Source: an uncultured Limnohabitans sp. (GTDB taxonomy: Bacteria; Pseudomonadota; Gammaproteobacteria; Burkholderiales; Burkholderiaceae_C). From it: a DNA stretch of 13,313 bases. Under the pieces are notes generated by a model, which worked only from the letters and a program-made list of their open reading frames with translations, searched no databases and had not been told where the DNA came from. The stretch covers positions 1-13,313 of the forward strand of contig CALEYZ010000173.1 in NCBI GenBank assembly GCA_937928195.1. Reading direction: 5' to 3'. Shown in pieces: positions 7,205-13,313 of this stretch. Every line of letters starts with the position of its first letter. Position 1 is the first letter of the stretch. The translations under genes were made by a program, and so were the position numbers.

Positions 7205-8278
7205 TTAAAAACGACGGCTGGTTTGAACCGCAGTTTGACCTGCGGGCAGGCTCACCACATCGCCATCTTTGGCCACTTGAATCTGACCTTTGAAGATGTC
7301 TGCGGTGCCTTTCAAGAACACGTCCACCAAGCCAGGCAAGGGCAGCGGAGGCGCCACATGGTTGAGCAACAAAAATTTGACTTGGGCTTTGCTGGCAATT
7401 TGCGCCGCCTCTTGCGGCGTGCTGTGGTAATTGAGGATGTCTTTCATGAGTTGCTCAAGCTTGTCGCGCTTGGCATCGTGCGCGCCTTCTTGAATCAATT
7501 GCATCAGTTCGGTCGACATGGCTTCATGGATCAATAAGTCCGCACCTTGTGCTTCGCGTTGCACATGAGCCGAGGGCGTCGTGTCGCCGCTGATCACCAG
7601 ACTGCGGTCTTTGTAACGAATGTGATACCCCACTGCAGGGTGAATGGGCGCATGCGACACACTGAAGGCCGTGATGCGTGTGTCGGCGTTTTCAAAGACC
7701 ACCGTGGCTTTGTCGTCTTGCAATGCAAAGGGTGTGGCAACAGCACCGAAGCCCTGGTTGGGCAAAACCTTGTCGCCATGGTGTGCCACGCGGTAGCCGC
7801 GGTCCAAAGTGTAGGCTTGTAAAAAACCATTCACCACGGTGTCGATGCCTGCCGGGCCGTACACCGGCACAGGCGTTGAATTGGGCTTTGAAACCCAGCG
7901 CTGCAGCATCAGTTCACCCAAACCATCGATGTGGTCAGAGTGGAAGTGGGTGATGAAAATGCCATCAATCAGGCCAGCATTGAAGCCCATTTTGTTGATG
8001 TTGCGCGCGCTGGTGTTGCCAGTGTCAAACACAAACATTTGTTGACCCGCCATGACCAAGGTGCAAGGGCCGCCGCGTTGGTCATCGGGCATGGGCGAGC
8101 CTGCACCACAGATCGCCACATGCAAACCATCGGGCAGATTTTTCAAGGGATCGCTGGCAAGGCGCTGTGCGGCCATCCGCTTGGCAATCGCCATGCTGAT
8201 TGGCGCACGGGCCAGGTACAGACCTGTTGCCAGCAGTCCCAGCAGCAGCAAGGTGATGCTTGTTTTTGTCAGTCGCAT
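7205..8278 (-). CDS. Membrane-tethered MBL-fold metallohydrolase, RNase Z/type III arylsulfatase-like
   Basis: A 357-residue metallo-beta-lactamase-fold enzyme. Residues about 8-24 form an uncleaved signal or anchor helix (TITL-like core TSITLLLLGLLATGLYLA), so the catalytic domain is probably periplasmic. The dinuclear zinc set is visible: THFHSDHIDG with H111, H113, D115 and H116, then H209 (VSHA), D232 (SGDTTP) and H307 (LLNHV). This ligand order and the leading GAGSPMPDDQRGGPCT match the RNase Z-like branch that includes the zinc-dependent type III arylsulfatase of Alteromonas carrageenovora. Periplasmic targeting argues against a tRNA-processing role. The ATG at 8278 is chosen over an in-frame opening 17 codons upstream because AGGAG lies 7 bases before it. 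It starts 2 bases after the SDR stop. Sulfate-ester or other phospho/carboxy-ester hydrolysis are the main options. Confidence 0.85.
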   Translation of the reverse strand: MRLTKTSITLLLLGLLATGLYLARAPISMAIAKRMAAQRLASDPLKNLPDGLHVAICGAGSPMPDDQRGGPCTLVMAGQQMFVFDTGNTSARNINKMGFNAGLIDGIFITHFHSDHIDGLGELMLQRWVSKPNSTPVPVYGPAGIDTVVNGFLQAYTLDRGYRVAHHGDKVLPNQGFGAVATPFALQDDKATVVFENADTRITAFSVSHAPIHPAVGYHIRYKDRSLVISGDTTPSAHVQREAQGADLLIHEAMSTELMQLIQEGAHDAKRDKLEQLMKDILNYHSTPQEAAQIASKAQVKFLLLNHVAPPLPLPGLVDVFLKGTADIFKGQIQVAKDGDVVSLPAGQTAVQTSRRF

Positions 8279-8280
8279 GG

Positions 8281-9072
8281 TCAAACTCCTAAAATTCTGG
8301 CCAATCGGACGCCAAAGCCTTGCAGCCAAGGCGCGACGTAACGCAAACGGGGCCGTCGCGCTTCGCTGGCTTTCACGATGGCATTCACAATGCCTTTCGT
8401 GGATTTGGCTTCAAGCCATTGGAAGGTTTGGCGCTCTTGTTTTTTCATGGCCTCGGCCTGGTGTGAAAAATAAGACGAAGTGCCCATCCATTGGTACTTG
8501 CTGTTGGTCATGGCCTGGTTGAAGCCGGTGTGAATGGCCCCCGGCTCAATCACGGCAATGTGGACGTTCTTTTTCAGCTGTTCCATTTCTGCACGCAGGC
8601 CTGCAGCGGCAGCCGACAGTGCAAACTTGCTCATGCTGTAGGGCATCAGGAAAGGCATCGGCACACGGCCTGCGATGGAGCTGATGAACAAGACCGTGCC
8701 GCTTTGGTGTGCAATCATTTGGCGCAAGGCCACTTGCGTCAGTTCCAAGGTGGCAAACAGATTGACCTCAAACAACTGGCGCACACGTTGCATGTCGACC
8801 TCGGCCAGTGAGCCCGACTCCCCTATGGCGGCGTTGTTGATCAAGACATCGATGGGGTACTGCGTGAGCAACTCGCGGTCTGCTTCCGATGTGATGTCCA
8901 GCTTGAAAGTTTCCAAGTGCAGGTTTTGCGCTGTCGCCACAGCTTGCAACGCCAAGGCTTGCGCGTCGGTTTGGGTGGTGGCCAATACGCGGTGGCCTCT
9001 TGCGGCCAATGCCAAGGCAGTGTCCTTGCCAATGCCCGTGCCAGCGCCGGTGATGAGAATGGTTTTAGACAT
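8281..9072 (-). CDS. Short-chain dehydrogenase/reductase (classical SDR)
   Basis: A 263-residue NAD(P)-dependent oxidoreductase. The Rossmann dinucleotide motif TGAGTGIG is at 8-15, INNAAIG at 78-84, N104 in the VNLF element, the catalytic serine in FISSIAG (S131/S132), and Y145-x-x-x-K149 in PYSMSKFAL; PGAIHTGF follows near 178. All four catalytic residues are present. No acidic residue ends the second strand (LATTQTD), so NADPH is as likely as NADH. It is cytosolic and probably interconverts an alcohol and ketone, plausibly the alcohol released by the dehalogenase or a sulfatase; that link is inferred from position only. The ATG at 9072 overlaps the end of the preceding gene by 8 bases (ATGTCTAA), so coupled translation is likely; an in-frame TTG at 9081 is less likely. 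Confidence 0.9.
   Translation of the reverse strand: MSKTILITGAGTGIGKDTALALAARGHRVLATTQTDAQALALQAVATAQNLHLETFKLDITSEADRELLTQYPIDVLINNAAIGESGSLAEVDMQRVRQLFEVNLFATLELTQVALRQMIAHQSGTVLFISSIAGRVPMPFLMPYSMSKFALSAAAAGLRAEMEQLKKNVHIAVIEPGAIHTGFNQAMTNSKYQWMGTSSYFSHQAEAMKKQERQTFQWLEAKSTKGIVNAIVKASEARRPRLRYVAPWLQGFGVRLARILGV
8286..8290 (-). promoter_or_regulatory. Shine-Dalgarno site fixing the MBL hydrolase start
   Basis: On the minus strand AGGAG occurs 7 bases before the ATG at 8278. It sits inside the last codons of the SDR gene, implying translational coupling between the two. Confidence 0.8.
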
Positions 9073-10351
9073 GGGGTGCAATGTGGATTCGTGTGAGCCG
9101 GTCCATGGCGGACCAGTAAATGTCGCGGTGCCAGCCTGCGCTGGGGAACACCACGCCTTGCATCAAACCGCCTGTGCGAACACGTGCTTTTTCATGACCT
9201 GTTTCGATGTCCAAGATCACCACCTGTTCGTTGAAACGTTGGTAATCGTTGACGCACAATTCGCCGGTGTCTTCAAACAGCAGCATGTGGCTGGCGGCAC
9301 CAAAATTTTTCAAATGCCACAGTTCTTGAAGTTCGACATGAACCGCATCGTTTGTTTTTCGAACGATACGCCAAGCCCGTAAATGGCAATTGGCTGAATC
9401 AAAGGCCACCACAATTTGCCGCGACACATCCACCAAGGGTGGGTTGGTGATGGCGCCACCCTGTGCCCCACTCACTTCCCAGTGCTGGTGGGCGCTTGAA
9501 TCGCTCAGTGACACTCTGTGCAGTCTGGTCGGTGCATCATTCAGTCCTGCGCCCAACATGCTGATCCGGTAATTGTGCGCGCCGTTGTCCATGAACCAGG
9601 CATCGTCTGTTGTCAGCACCATGTCCCAGCCATAAGTTTGCGACGCGTTTTGTAAATACTGACATGACCACAGAGGGTCTTGCTGCAAGCACTGCTGCGC
9701 CTCATTCCAGTGGTACCTCACCACGCAGCTGAGGCCCACTACATACACCGTATTGCCCTGCGCACTCAGGCGTGCAATGGAAGGTTCAGCACAAAGGGTG
9801 TCGGGTGCCATTGGGGCGAGTGTGTCTGGGTGCAACACGCGCAGTTGCGCCCGGGTGGCGTTGGACAAGTTTTTGGTAACCACCAAGCCGTTTTCCAACA
9901 CCACAAAGCTGTTGTAGGGTTCGTTGATGGGCAGTGTGTGTGACTGAACCACTTCGCATTGGCGATTCAACAGATGCGCATGCCGTCCGTACACCACCAG
10001 CAGCAAGCCATTGCCCAGCACGGCCATGCCGCCAGGCCACATGGGACCACCGGCCAAGCGCGGGGATTGGCAGCGTGTTTTCAAAGTCAGTGGGTCAATC
10101 AAATGCACTTGTGCTGTGGTGGCCAGGCCCAGATGCGAGCGCAATGCAGAATGGGTTAGCAAGAAGACCTCGTCGGGTGAACCCAGCACGGTCATGGTGG
10201 ACAAATGCGTGCGCCGCGACGTTTGCTGCAATCGCTCATGGGCTTGAATGTTCAGTCCCTGCCCGCGCTGCGGCGTTTGCAATCGCGCGGCACTCGCGTC
10301 TTCGCAAGGCCACGGACTGTCAAAGTAAGCGCTCAGCGCCTGCGTCGCCAT
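9065..10351 (-). CDS. Unrecognised beta-propeller-like protein in the sulfatase/dehalogenase operon
   Basis: A 428-residue protein that I cannot assign to a known family. After an N-terminal segment with the striking string FDSPWPCEDASAARLQ it is almost entirely short beta-strands with repeating motifs such as VHLIDPLTL, LRVLHPDTLAPM and VVILDIETG spaced through the chain, a pattern typical of seven- or eight-bladed PQQ/WD-like propellers. There is no credible signal peptide from the preferred start. The ATG at 10351 overlaps the sulfatase gene by 19 bases. A longer frame opens at 10417, but its extra residues are read from the sulfatase's membrane-anchor codons in another frame, so it is disfavoured. 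It might bind or modify a substrate, or act as a lactonase or SGL-like hydrolase; no catalytic residue can be named. Confidence 0.75.
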   Translation of the reverse strand: MATQALSAYFDSPWPCEDASAARLQTPQRGQGLNIQAHERLQQTSRRTHLSTMTVLGSPDEVFLLTHSALRSHLGLATTAQVHLIDPLTLKTRCQSPRLAGGPMWPGGMAVLGNGLLLVVYGRHAHLLNRQCEVVQSHTLPINEPYNSFVVLENGLVVTKNLSNATRAQLRVLHPDTLAPMAPDTLCAEPSIARLSAQGNTVYVVGLSCVVRYHWNEAQQCLQQDPLWSCQYLQNASQTYGWDMVLTTDDAWFMDNGAHNYRISMLGAGLNDAPTRLHRVSLSDSSAHQHWEVSGAQGGAITNPPLVDVSRQIVVAFDSANCHLRAWRIVRKTNDAVHVELQELWHLKNFGAASHMLLFEDTGELCVNDYQRFNEQVVILDIETGHEKARVRTGGLMQGVVFPSAGWHRDIYWSAMDRLTRIHIAPHV

Positions 10352-12108
10352 AGCCAAATTCCGCTGAGCAAGAGCAATGCACCCAAGCCCGCCAAATGCC
10401 ATTGGTAGCGTGGCCAATACACAAAGACCAACGAGTTGACGATGACCTGTTGAATGGGGTCATAGCCTTCGGGCATCGGCAAAACGCCATTGGCCTTGGC
10501 CCATTTGGCGTAATCGTTTTGCATGCTCTGAAACAACTCAGGCAGTTCTTGCTGTAGATCTTTAGTCTCGCCTGGATCTAACGTCAAGTTGTACAAATGC
10601 CACTGGCCATCACCCACGGGTGCCAGATTGCTGAGCAGTTTGTAGTCACCCTTGAAGACCGCTTTGTTGCCAGACAATTCATATCCCAAGACCTCGTCGG
10701 GCCCGCGCACGCGTGAAGCCTGACCTTGAAGCACGGGCATCAAACTGTGTCCCGTGAGAGGGTAAATGGTTTGGCCTTTGTAGGATGTACCGGGGTGTTG
10801 CACCTTGGCCAAGTCGAGCAAGGTGGGCACGATGTCGCTGACGTGTGTCAGGCTGTTTTGAACCGATGCTTTGGCTGTGGCAGGAACGCCCGAGATGATC
10901 AAGGGCACTCGAATGCCCCCTTCGCCTGCAAAAAATTTGTAGGTGTTCAACGGTGCTGTAGCCGCACGTGCCCAGTTGGGGCCAATGATGCTGTAGGCGC
11001 CTGGGCTGCCAAGGCGGTCGATGTCGCGGTTGTAATGCTGGTCCAACCACCATCGGCCCACAGCCAGGGCATACGGGTCAGAGGCCTCTGCGCCGTTGTC
11101 AGACATGAACACAAAGACGGTGTTGTCGTACTCGCCCGTTTGCTTCAAATGGGCCATGAGGCGGCCAATGTGAAAGTCCATGGCCTCCGCCATGGCGGCA
11201 TAAACTTCCATGCGCCTTGCTTGATAGGCCTTGTCTTGCGCACTGAGTGAATCCCATGCCACATGCGATGCAGGCAAGTCCGCCATGGGCGTGTGGGGTG
11301 GCACCAAGCCCAATTCGATGGCCTTGTTGCGACGTTCTTGTCGCAGTACATCCCAGCCCGCGTTGTAGCGGCCTTTGTACTTGTCGATGAATTCTTGCGG
11401 CGCTTGAATCGGAATGTGATTGGCCTGAAATGCCAAGTACGCAAAAAAAGGCTTGTCCGATTTGGCATCGGCCTTCAGATAGTCGAGCGTCTTGCTCACG
11501 TAAAACTCAGAGGAGTAAAAAGATGGGGGCATCTGCGCTTCGTGCCCGTTCTCATACCAATAGACCTTGTCGGTCAAATCCAAATACAGTTTGCCAGTTT
11601 CCCAGTTGTCCGAGCCGCTGTCGCCCATCACCAGCGAGCGGTCGAAACCGCGCGCAGGTGGCAGGTTGTGCGCTTCTTTGCCGACATGCCATTTGCCCGC
11701 TGCATAAGTTCGATAGCCACTGTCTTGCAACAAACTGGCCACCGTGACAACACGTTGGTTCAGCACACTCAAATAACCTGCGCGGCCCACATGCGACTGC
11801 GGGATGGTTTCGCGCATGTTGCCGACACCATTCAGGTGGTTGTCTACACCTGTCAGCAGCATGGAGCGTGTGGGAGAACACGAGGCGCTCACGTGAAAGT
11901 TGGAGAAACGTGTGCCAGACTGCGCGAGTTGGTTGAGATGCGGCGTGTTGATTTCGCTGCCAAACGCGCCGACATCGCTGTAACCCCAGTCATCGGCCAA
12001 CAAGACCACGATGTTGGGTCGCTTGGCCCAAACTTGCCCACACAGGGCCATTGATGCGACAACGAACAAGGAAAGCCAAGTCTGGCGGGTACTGCTGATG
12101 AGGGACAT
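10333..12108 (-). CDS. Arylsulfatase, AtsA-like type I sulfatase with signal peptide and C-terminal anchor
   Basis: A 591-residue Cys-type sulfatase. Residues 1-28 form a signal peptide (core LSLFVVASMALCGQVWA). RPNIVVLLADDWGYSD holds metal residues D39-D40. CSPTRSMLLTG starting at C77 is the formylglycine site, GKWHVG carries K139 and H141, and MSDNGAEASDP plus GEGGIRVPL complete the site. Its order of motifs, including FYSSEFYVSK, YKGRYNAG and IGPNWARAATAP, runs parallel to Pseudomonas aeruginosa arylsulfatase AtsA, which hydrolyses aryl sulfates. Unlike that soluble enzyme it is exported and ends in a hydrophobic helix followed by four arginines (about 572-591), a tail that would anchor it in the membrane. 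It starts 3 bases after the previous stop and overlaps the next gene by 19 bases. The natural substrate is unknown. Confidence 0.93.
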   Translation of the reverse strand: MSLISSTRQTWLSLFVVASMALCGQVWAKRPNIVVLLADDWGYSDVGAFGSEINTPHLNQLAQSGTRFSNFHVSASCSPTRSMLLTGVDNHLNGVGNMRETIPQSHVGRAGYLSVLNQRVVTVASLLQDSGYRTYAAGKWHVGKEAHNLPPARGFDRSLVMGDSGSDNWETGKLYLDLTDKVYWYENGHEAQMPPSFYSSEFYVSKTLDYLKADAKSDKPFFAYLAFQANHIPIQAPQEFIDKYKGRYNAGWDVLRQERRNKAIELGLVPPHTPMADLPASHVAWDSLSAQDKAYQARRMEVYAAMAEAMDFHIGRLMAHLKQTGEYDNTVFVFMSDNGAEASDPYALAVGRWWLDQHYNRDIDRLGSPGAYSIIGPNWARAATAPLNTYKFFAGEGGIRVPLIISGVPATAKASVQNSLTHVSDIVPTLLDLAKVQHPGTSYKGQTIYPLTGHSLMPVLQGQASRVRGPDEVLGYELSGNKAVFKGDYKLLSNLAPVGDGQWHLYNLTLDPGETKDLQQELPELFQSMQNDYAKWAKANGVLPMPEGYDPIQQVIVNSLVFVYWPRYQWHLAGLGALLLLSGIWLWRRRR

Positions 12109-12111
12109 GGT

Positions 12112-13287
12112 TTATGGCGAAGGAGGTGAATCGAACTTGGCGCGCATGGCTTTTTCAATGACCCAAAAGCGGTCTTGACCCCACACGGCTGTTTCTTCGA
12201 ACCGAAACGATGGAACGCCCCAGAGGCCCAAGGCCAACAAGGATTGTCTGTTTTGCTCAGCCACCGTGCGCCAGTGCGTGTCATTGGCTTTGCTTTTTAA
12301 AATATCTTTGGCGGCATCCCAGTTCAGGCCGGCGCGCTCGACAATGCGCTTCAAATGCGCATCCGTGCCAGCATCCAATCCCTCTGACCAAACGCCCTGC
12401 ATGAACGACTGAATGTAGGCTTCTGCCTGCTCGTGCATTTGGGCAAACGGAATGAGTGCCAGGCCGCGTTCAGTGGGTTTGCCAACGGGGTCGTTCAAAC
12501 GGCCAAAGGGCACGTTTTGGACAAACGCCTCGCGGGCCGCATCCAGGCTGATGTACCTTCTTTTTTCGGCAGGCACCGGCAAGCCGCGCATGACCATTGG
12601 CAAGACATATTTCAAGTTCACCTGTACGCCGTTGGTTTTTGCCCAATCAAAAACTTTGGCAACACTGATGGCCGAGTAGGGGCTTCGAAATGAAAAATAG
12701 AAATCGATGCTGGTGCCGTCTGGCACATGGGGCAGTGGCTGATATTGCGGCGTTTCAAACAAGGGTGCCAAGCGCTGCAGTTGATGCGGTTTTTTTTGAG
12801 TGCACAGACCTAAATCAGTCAGTCGCGATTCAAGGTGATGTAAACGGTCTAGGCCCCAGTACCATTCGCCTTCGTAATAAATCATGCCACTGAGGTAGTG
12901 GCCCCAAGTTTTGCGCAAGCGATGAGACGCTAGAAGTGTCTCGGCGGTGGGTTTGGGCGTGTGAACAGGCTCGACTGCCTCAGGAAAACGCAAGCCGTAG
13001 TGAGATGCCAAGCGTGATGCGTCAAGTTGGCTGTAAGCCTTCAGCATCTCACGTTCAGGCACTGCGGAGTCATCAGGCTCGCCCACCACATGCTGCAAGA
13101 TGGAGACGGCATAGCGCGACTTCAGCAGCGGTATGGCCTGCGCCAACAATTGTGAATAGGGATCGTCGACCTGATGAAAAAAGTGCAGCACATGGGGCCG
13201 ACTTTGCGATTGTCTTTTTTGTTCTGCTTTGCGGCGCAGGGCCAACAATCTTTCGCGAGATAAAAAACGTTGGCTGATGACCGGCAT
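12112..13287 (-). CDS. Tandem DsbA-fold/HCCA-isomerase-like protein (5' end may extend past the window)
   Basis: From the ATG at 13287 it has 391 residues and two thioredoxin-like halves. Domain 2 (about 193-385) resembles 2-hydroxychromene-2-carboxylate isomerase/kappa-GST proteins: IDFYFSFRSPYSA at 194-206, LPMVMRGLPVP at 229-239, a cis-proline loop GVPSF and WGQDRFWVIE at 369-378. Domain 1 (about 32-160) repeats it in shortened form: LHFFHQVDDPYSQ and WGLDRLHHLE (144-153), but SGM replaces the cis-proline. Neither half has a CXXC, so disulfide oxidation is unlikely; a glutathione-dependent isomerase or transferase role fits better. The frame stays open from 13288 to the window edge, reading FRSLKSWL before the Met, and the ATG has no Shine-Dalgarno, so the true start may lie beyond 13313. 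It is the first visible gene of the minus-strand operon. No signal peptide is visible. Confidence 0.82.
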   Translation of the reverse strand: MPVISQRFLSRERLLALRRKAEQKRQSQSRPHVLHFFHQVDDPYSQLLAQAIPLLKSRYAVSILQHVVGEPDDSAVPEREMLKAYSQLDASRLASHYGLRFPEAVEPVHTPKPTAETLLASHRLRKTWGHYLSGMIYYEGEWYWGLDRLHHLESRLTDLGLCTQKKPHQLQRLAPLFETPQYQPLPHVPDGTSIDFYFSFRSPYSAISVAKVFDWAKTNGVQVNLKYVLPMVMRGLPVPAEKRRYISLDAAREAFVQNVPFGRLNDPVGKPTERGLALIPFAQMHEQAEAYIQSFMQGVWSEGLDAGTDAHLKRIVERAGLNWDAAKDILKSKANDTHWRTVAEQNRQSLLALGLWGVPSFRFEETAVWGQDRFWVIEKAMRAKFDSPPSP

Positions 13288-13295
13288 CAGCCAAC
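13269..13295. repeat. Perfect 11-base inverted repeat with A/T flanks, terminator-like stem-loop
   Basis: GTTGGCTGATG (13269-13279) and CATCAGCCAAC (13285-13295) are exact reverse complements around a 5-base loop. Six As lie just left (13262-13267) and five Ts follow on the right (13296-13300), so each strand shows a stem followed by a T-run, the form of a bidirectional intrinsic terminator. It overlaps the ATG and first codons of the 12112-13287 gene, so it may instead attenuate the operon, or it may be coincidental coding sequence. Confidence 0.55.
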
Positions 13296-13313
13296 TTTTT
13301 AAACTGCGAAAGG

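Noticed and set aside
10352..10417. Longer start for the propeller-like protein
   Set aside because: The added hydrophobic residues are just the sulfatase anchor codons read in another frame. The GLGC string does not fit a lipobox, which needs Leu at -3.
12119..12129. Perfect plus-strand Shine-Dalgarno GAAGGAGGTGA
   Set aside because: No plausible plus-strand gene follows. The bases encode the SPPSD tail of the minus-strand protein in reverse.
12112..13287. Oxidative DsbA-type thiol oxidoreductase
   Set aside because: Neither thioredoxin-like half has a CXXC and there is no signal peptide. The motifs fit the HCCA isomerase/kappa-GST branch.
1..13313. Mobile element, phage, toxin-antitoxin, CRISPR or RNA gene
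   Set aside because: I saw no transposase or integrase, no regularly spaced repeats and no tRNA-like fold. All of the sequence is accounted for by metabolic genes and short gaps.

Overview
The window looks like a chromosomal segment of a betaproteobacterium, most likely Burkholderiales/Comamonadaceae. This is inferred from two adjacent Bug/TctC-type periplasmic receptors with no TctA/TctB membrane partner, moderate-to-high GC, and dense gene packing. No rRNA, tRNA, CRISPR array, insertion sequence or phage gene is visible. No gene-free stretch exceeds about 100 bases.

Left part (1-4488) is an aldarate (sugar diacid) utilisation locus. It starts with the last 20 codons of a probable SMP-30/gluconolactonase-like lactonase (+). 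Next is a FadR-type GntR regulator on the minus strand (101-838), transcribed divergently from garD, galactarate dehydratase (912-2489, +). The control region between them holds a perfect GntR-style operator palindrome at 884-898. Downstream of garD come two tandem Bug-type solute-binding proteins (2534-3487 and 3511-4488), which probably capture the acid substrate or a related carboxylate.

Middle (4590-6272, +) is a membrane-anchored Cys-type sulfatase. It lies 101 bases after the second receptor and may be read through from the garD transcript.

Right part (6285 to beyond 13313, all minus) is a compact, apparently single operon converging on that sulfatase. In order of transcription it encodes: a protein with two fused DsbA/HCCA-isomerase-like domains; an AtsA-like arylsulfatase with signal peptide and C-terminal anchor; an unrecognised beta-propeller-like protein; a short-chain dehydrogenase; a membrane-tethered metallo-beta-lactamase-fold hydrolase of the RNase Z/type III arylsulfatase style; and a subfamily-I haloalkane dehalogenase. 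Neighbours overlap or are separated by 2-8 bases, so they are probably translated together.

The most interesting feature is this six-gene set. Two type I sulfatases (one on each strand), a possible type III sulfatase-like MBL enzyme, a dehalogenase, an SDR and a glutathione-enzyme-like fold suggest a pathway that strips sulfate and perhaps halide from an organic substrate and oxidises the product. I know of no described pathway with this exact set. The substrate cannot be read from the sequence. The sulfatases would need a formylglycine-generating enzyme encoded elsewhere.
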